Origin: Trichormus sp. NMC-1
Lineage (GTDB): Bacteria; Cyanobacteriota; Cyanobacteriia; Cyanobacteriales; Nostocaceae
NCBI RefSeq assembly: GCF_001858025.1
Contig: NZ_LZQD01000001.1
Coordinates: 879,041-943,040 of the forward strand
Direction: 5' to 3'
Length of the DNA stretch: 64,000 nucleotides
The position numbers and the translations under genes were made by a program. The notes under the pieces were generated by a model. That model did not search any database and was not told where the DNA came from. It saw only the letters and a list, made by a program, of their open reading frames with translations. Each line of letters starts with the position of its first letter. Position 1 is the first letter of the stretch. Positions 63,134-64,000 of this stretch are shown here, piece by piece.

Positions 63134-64000
63134 GTGGAACAAAATAAGTCGTTTTTTTGGCCCCAGGGAATATTAATTGCCTTGGTTTGCTTAACTGGTA
63201 CTGTGGGAATTGGTTTTATGATGCTGGTTAAGCCAAATGCATCTGAAGCTCAAAGCAACCAAAATTTGAGCGTGAATGAAACCCCTGCTAATGTAGGCAC
63301 TCAGGAGCGTATTGAAGAACTTAAGACAATAATGCTCAATAGCTGGCAGCAAGAAGCACAAGCAAAAGGCGTTGCACCTGATGTACCACTAAGGTTTCAA
63401 GGGGCAACTATTAAGGAAGCAAAACTCCCTCCAGAAGAAAAAGTTATTGCACTCACCTTTGATGATGGCCCTTGGCCTAAAAGTACAACACAAGTACTTG
63501 ATATCCTCAAAAAGAATAAAGTTAAAGGGACATTTTTTGTCGTTGGGCAAAATGTCAAAAATTATCCCGACTTAACCAAGCGGGTAGTTGCTGAAGGTCA
63601 CACCATTGCTAATCATACTTGGCATCATTGGTATCACCACATGAACCCGCAAATGGCGGCTTATGAAATTGACAAAACAACAGACATTATTTATAAAACT
63701 ACAGGTGTGAAAACCAGTTTATTTCGTCCACCAGGCGGCATCATGACTAATGGAGTAGCCGGTTACGCCAGAAATAATAAGTATGCAATTATTATGTGGT
63801 CTTCTGACTCAGTAGACTACTCTCGTCCATCTGTACCAAAATTGATTAATAATATCTTTAGGGCTGCAAAACCAGGCGGTATCGTATTAATGCACGATGG
63901 TGGTGGCGATCGCACTCACACTGTCAAAGCTTTGCCAGAAATTATCAATAAGTTCCGTAAGCAGGGTTATAGGTTTGTTACTATCCCCGAACTTTTAGAA
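63134..64000 (+). CDS. Polysaccharide deacetylase (NodB domain), 3'-truncated by window end
   Basis: An open frame of at least 289 codons running off the right edge. It starts GTG at 63134, with AGGAG at 63122-63126. An N-terminal anchor segment (about 9-31) is followed by a linker and the NodB domain: TFDDGP (108-113), the zinc pair in NHTWHHW (H161, H165), RPPGG, a DSVDYSRP segment and LMHDGGGDR with the catalytic histidine. All five NodB motifs are present, so it is probably active on cell-wall or surface N-acetylated sugars. Substrate unknown; the enzyme acts outside the cytosol. Confidence 0.88.
   Translation, partial: MEQNKSFFWPQGILIALVCLTGTVGIGFMMLVKPNASEAQSNQNLSVNETPANVGTQERIEELKTIMLNSWQQEAQAKGVAPDVPLRFQGATIKEAKLPPEEKVIALTFDDGPWPKSTTQVLDILKKNKVKGTFFVVGQNVKNYPDLTKRVVAEGHTIANHTWHHWYHHMNPQMAAYEIDKTTDIIYKTTGVKTSLFRPPGGIMTNGVAGYARNNKYAIIMWSSDSVDYSRPSVPKLINNIFRAAKPGGIVLMHDGGGDRTHTVKALPEIINKFRKQGYRFVTIPELLE

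Overview
The window is chromosomal DNA of a filamentous cyanobacterium, most likely of the order Nostocales. Three things support this: the HIP1 octamer GCGATCGC recurs throughout; heptameric short tandem repeats and small hairpin repeats sit between genes; and the gene set is typical (rpaB, sasA, a CCB-type cytochrome b6f cofactor-assembly protein, CRR7, an NblB-like HEAT protein, DUF760/1815/2267/2839/2854/3493 proteins, PEP-CTERM and SLH proteins). The genus cannot be fixed from sequence reading alone. No rRNA operon, CRISPR array or intact transposase was found; there is one tRNA (Thr, anticodon CGT).

Layout. 0-5 kb: small conserved genes (DUF760, MutT-type Nudix, CBS pair, HEAT-repeat protein, PEP-CTERM protein, DUF456, CCB assembly factor). 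5-17.5 kb: the response regulator gene rpaB, divergent from radA, then a peptidoglycan-binding protein, a 465-aa membrane protein and the rimP-nusA-ylxR-infB translation/transcription cluster. Two exact duplications mark this segment. A 450-bp copy of the radA 3' end lies 2700 bp upstream of its source. A 349-bp internal copy of rimP has split the Pro/Thr tail of the peptidoglycan-binding gene. 18-29 kb: SLH proteins, tRNA-Thr, a decayed hsdM, a Uma2 protein, a class II aldolase, a GT25-like protein, a pseudogene with one in-frame stop, the clock output kinase gene sasA, and CRR7. 29-39 kb: response regulator, ppk1, a sensor kinase, DUF2267, a TPR protein and an ECF-sigma-like protein, with a 164-bp MITE flanked by TTA. 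39-49.5 kb: a single-chain type IIG restriction-methylase, a CbbX-like AAA+ protein, an M48 peptidase, a DinG/XPD-like helicase that has lost its ATPase motifs, and small conserved genes.

49.9-57.5 kb is the most unusual part: an AT-rich, tightly packed five-gene minus-strand operon between housekeeping genes. In transcription order it encodes a DUF4007-like protein, a 146-aa protein reminiscent of BrxF but without a P-loop, a 1346-aa BrxC/PglY-like P-loop ATPase, a 219-aa beta-rich protein of unknown family, and a BrxL-like AAA+ protein that stops before the Lon-protease-like part. It looks like a minimal BREX-related defence island with no PglZ, PglX or BrxP in the window. It is my best candidate for an undescribed or poorly described system.

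57.6-64 kb holds dxr, two polytopic lipid-linked-sugar glycosyltransferases (GT22-like and GT39/ArnT-like), remnants of a Uma2 gene and of a GT2 polyprenyl-phosphate sugar synthase, and the start of a polysaccharide deacetylase gene that runs off the window. Function calls rest on motif and family recognition by eye; no database search was run.
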